Part shown: positions 62,478 through 64,000 of the stretch, one piece after another | How positions within the stretch are numbered: position 1 is the first letter of the stretch | Layout: the number at the start of each line of letters is the position of its first letter | Source of the DNA: Leifsonia sp. Leaf264 | GTDB lineage: Bacteria; Actinomycetota; Actinomycetes; Actinomycetales; Microbacteriaceae | Direction: 5' to 3' | Assembly: GCF_001422325.1 (NCBI RefSeq) | Contig: NZ_LMMR01000001.1 | Span: 497,256 to 561,255, forward strand | DNA: 64,000 nt | Program-made: the position numbers and the translations under genes | Notes under the pieces: generated by a model | Seen by the model: only the letters and a program-made list of their open reading frames with translations | Database searches by the model: none | Told to the model about the DNA's origin: nothing

Positions 62478-62506
62478 CGAAAGCAGGCCCATCGGGCCTG
62501 CTTTCG
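62478..62506 (+). terminator. Intrinsic terminator after the nucleotidyltransferase
   Basis: Perfect 13-base arms (CGAAAGCAGGCCC and complement) with loop ATC are followed by TCATTTC. This closes the nucleotidyltransferase gene and separates it from the exporter, which has its own promoter. Confidence 0.85.
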
Positions 62507-62570
62507 TCATTTCATCCCGTTCTCGGTCACCTCCGCAGTCGGTCGGTGCGACGCGCCCACCCTCGCCAGC

Positions 62571-62597
62571 GTGGTGAGCGTGGTGAGCGGGGTGAAC
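62571..62597. repeat. Short 9-base tandem repeat before the permease
   Basis: Two exact copies of GTGGTGAGC followed by a degenerate third (GGGGTGAAC). It lies 35-61 bases upstream of the exporter gene. Possibly two binding half-sites, or chance in GC-rich DNA. Confidence 0.35.
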
Positions 62598-62631
62598 GGG
62601 TGCACGCCGCCCGACGCATACGATGGACGGC

Positions 62632-63429
62632 GTGAGTTCCTACGCCGAGTCGCGCCCCCAGTGGACCCCGTTCTCGCGCTACCGCCATTCGCTCTGGCTG
62701 CTCACCCGCCGCGACCTGCGCGTGCGTTATTCCACCTCGGCCCTCGGCTACGTCTGGTCGATCCTCGATCCGCTGCTGATGTCGGCCATCTACTGGTTCG
62801 TCTTCACCGTCATCTTCGAGCGCACCGTCGGAGCCGAGCCGTACATCGTCTTCCTACTCACGGCCCTGCTGCCCTGGATGTGGTTCAACGGTGCCATCTC
62901 GGATTCGACGCGGGCGTTCCTGCGCGAGGCGAAGCTCATCCGTTCGACGACGATCCCCCGCACGATCTGGGTGAACCGCATCGTGGTCTCGAAGGGCATC
63001 GAGTTCATCGCCTCCCTGCCGGTGCTGGCCCTGTTCGCGGTGTTCTCCGGCGCTCAGGTGAACATCGACCTGCTGTACTTCCCTCTGGCGATAGTGCTGC
63101 AGACAGTGCTCACAGTCGGAGTCGGCCTCATCGTGGCCCCGCTCGTCGTGTTCTTCCGCGACATCGAACGTGCCGTGAAACTGATCCTGCGCCTGCTGTT
63201 CTACGCATCGCCGATCATCTACGGCACGACAGACCTGCCCGACAACCTGCAGGTGTGGGCAGCGTTCAACCCGCTCTCCGGCATCTTCGGCATCTACCGC
63301 GCCGGATTCTTCGCCGAGCAGCTCAACTGGTTCGACGTCGGCATCTCCGCCCTCGTGTCCGTCGCCTTCCTCGTCGTCGGCATCCTGCTGTTCCGCCGCC
63401 TCGAGCGCTCCGTGCTGAAGGAGATCTGA
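62632..63429 (+). CDS. Polysaccharide/teichoic-acid ABC exporter permease (TagG/Wzm type)
   Basis: A 265-residue ABC-2 permease. The N-terminal amphipathic segment is RRDLRVRYSTSALGYVWSILDPLLMSAIYWFVF, followed by five further helices; the pattern RYSTSALGYVWSILDPL is diagnostic for TagG/RfbD-type exporters of wall teichoic acid or O-antigen-like polymers. The GTG at 62632 is chosen because the -10 TACGAT ends seven bases before it; an ATG at 62623 would overlap that -10. Its stop overlaps the ATPase start. Confidence 0.88.
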   Translation: MSSYAESRPQWTPFSRYRHSLWLLTRRDLRVRYSTSALGYVWSILDPLLMSAIYWFVFTVIFERTVGAEPYIVFLLTALLPWMWFNGAISDSTRAFLREAKLIRSTTIPRTIWVNRIVVSKGIEFIASLPVLALFAVFSGAQVNIDLLYFPLAIVLQTVLTVGVGLIVAPLVVFFRDIERAVKLILRLLFYASPIIYGTTDLPDNLQVWAAFNPLSGIFGIYRAGFFAEQLNWFDVGISALVSVAFLVVGILLFRRLERSVLKEI

Positions 63430-64000
63430 TGAGCGACGCTGCCATCGACACCCCGGCCGGCACTCCGGCCGTCGACATCCGGGTGGCGGATGCCGGCATC
63501 CGCTTCCGTCGCAACAAACGGGGTCGCCGCAACTTCAAGGACCTCTTCGCCGGAAAGTCACGGCGCAGCCGCCCCGGCGAGTTCTGGGCGCTGCGCAACC
63601 TGTCGATCGACGTGCACCAGGGCGAGGCCATCGGCGTCGTCGGCCGGAACGGCCAGGGCAAGTCGACGTTGTTGAAGCTCGTGGCCGGCGTCATGCTGCC
63701 GGACGAGGGCAGCGTGACGGTCCACGGGGGCGTTGCGCCACTGATCGAGATCACCGGCGGGTTCGTGGACGACCTCACGGTGCGCGACAACATCCATCTC
63801 ACGGCGGGCCTGCATGGCATGACCCGCGGGATGATCGACGAGCGCTTCGACGACATCATCGACTTCGCCGACATCGGCGACTTCCTCGACACGCCTTACA
63901 AGCACCTGTCGAGCGGCATGAAGGTGCGCATAGCCTTCTCGGTGATCTCGCGCCTCGAGGAGCCCATCATCCTCGTCGACGAGGTGCTGGCCGTCGGCGA
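63429..64000 (+). CDS. Polysaccharide-export ABC ATPase, N-terminal part (TagH/Wzt type)
   Basis: The visible 190 residues are an ABC ATPase: Walker A GRNGQGKSTLLKLV, GGVAPLIEITGGFVDDLTVRDNI (the TagH/Wzt hallmark in place of the usual Q-loop wording), signature LSSGMKVRIAFSV, and Walker B IILVDEVLAVGD. The first 40 residues (PAGTPAVDIRVADAGIRFRRNK) are a short extension. The ATG overlaps the permease stop. The C-terminal part, where a Wzt-type carbohydrate-binding domain may follow, lies beyond the window. Confidence 0.9.
   Translation, partial: MSDAAIDTPAGTPAVDIRVADAGIRFRRNKRGRRNFKDLFAGKSRRSRPGEFWALRNLSIDVHQGEAIGVVGRNGQGKSTLLKLVAGVMLPDEGSVTVHGGVAPLIEITGGFVDDLTVRDNIHLTAGLHGMTRGMIDERFDDIIDFADIGDFLDTPYKHLSSGMKVRIAFSVISRLEEPIILVDEVLAVG

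Overview
The window is high-GC, gene-dense actinobacterial chromosome, most likely from the family Microbacteriaceae. This rests on the codon bias, many leaderless promoter-gene junctions (TANNNT 6-8 bases before ATG or GTG), a tmRNA whose tag probably reads ANSKRTDFALAA, small DUF3039 and DUF7144 proteins, a Tad pilus locus of the actinobacterial type, and the prfB-ftsE-ftsX-smpB-ssrA neighbourhood. I see no phage, insertion sequence, integron or CRISPR array. No stretch above 300 bases lacks a feature. Both ends cut a gene: ilvD on the left and a polysaccharide-export ABC ATPase on the right.

Layout. 1-3.1 kb: ilvD and a fused trehalose synthase/phosphatase (minus strand). 3.2-8.7 kb: a TetR-MMPL-YhgE/Pip export operon whose MMPL protein carries a degenerate ABC-ATPase-like tail. 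8.7-15.6 kb: an ion transporter of the ArsB/SLC13 type, two small proteins, the BioY-BioM-BioN biotin uptake operon, a divergent MFS/TetR pair and small ORFs. 15.7-28.8 kb: an apparent stress or transport block with a P-type ATPase and its partner membrane protein, a DUF998-like protein, an MFS exporter, an M20 dipeptidase with a Dcu dicarboxylate transporter, DUF7144 and SHOCT small membrane proteins, and a large MalT-type LuxR regulator. Four promoters here share the near-palindrome TCACCC-N5-GGGTGA. 28.8-33.5 kb: tRNA-Lys, hisN-like phosphatase, DksA/TraR-type zinc protein, helical membrane-anchored proteins, tmRNA and a SIMPL protein.

33.5-44.3 kb: TetR/MFS with a 17-G tract between them, a tyrosine phosphatase, smpB, an ABC exporter with a very large permease, ftsX, ftsE and prfB. 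The trans-translation genes smpB and ssrA therefore sit on either side of an efflux module. 44.4-50.5 kb: an MFS gene and a seven-gene Tad/Flp pilus operon. 50.6-57.9 kb: tRNA-Leu, an iron-regulated heme oxygenase, two DedA proteins, a cation diffusion facilitator, rdgB-rph-murI, pncB and a DUF3039 protein. 57.9-61.5 kb: an ABC exporter whose ATPase has a roughly 417-residue low-complexity N-terminal extension. 61.7-64 kb: a LicC-like nucleotidyltransferase and a TagG/TagH-type polysaccharide exporter, probably the start of a wall-glycopolymer locus.

Three signals seem most worth following: the shared palindrome in 18.9-25.8 kb, the heptamer CGGATGC that occurs about 100 times against roughly 15 expected and builds several intergenic hairpins, and the poly-G tract in an efflux promoter. 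Assignments are from reading motifs by eye; no database search was possible.
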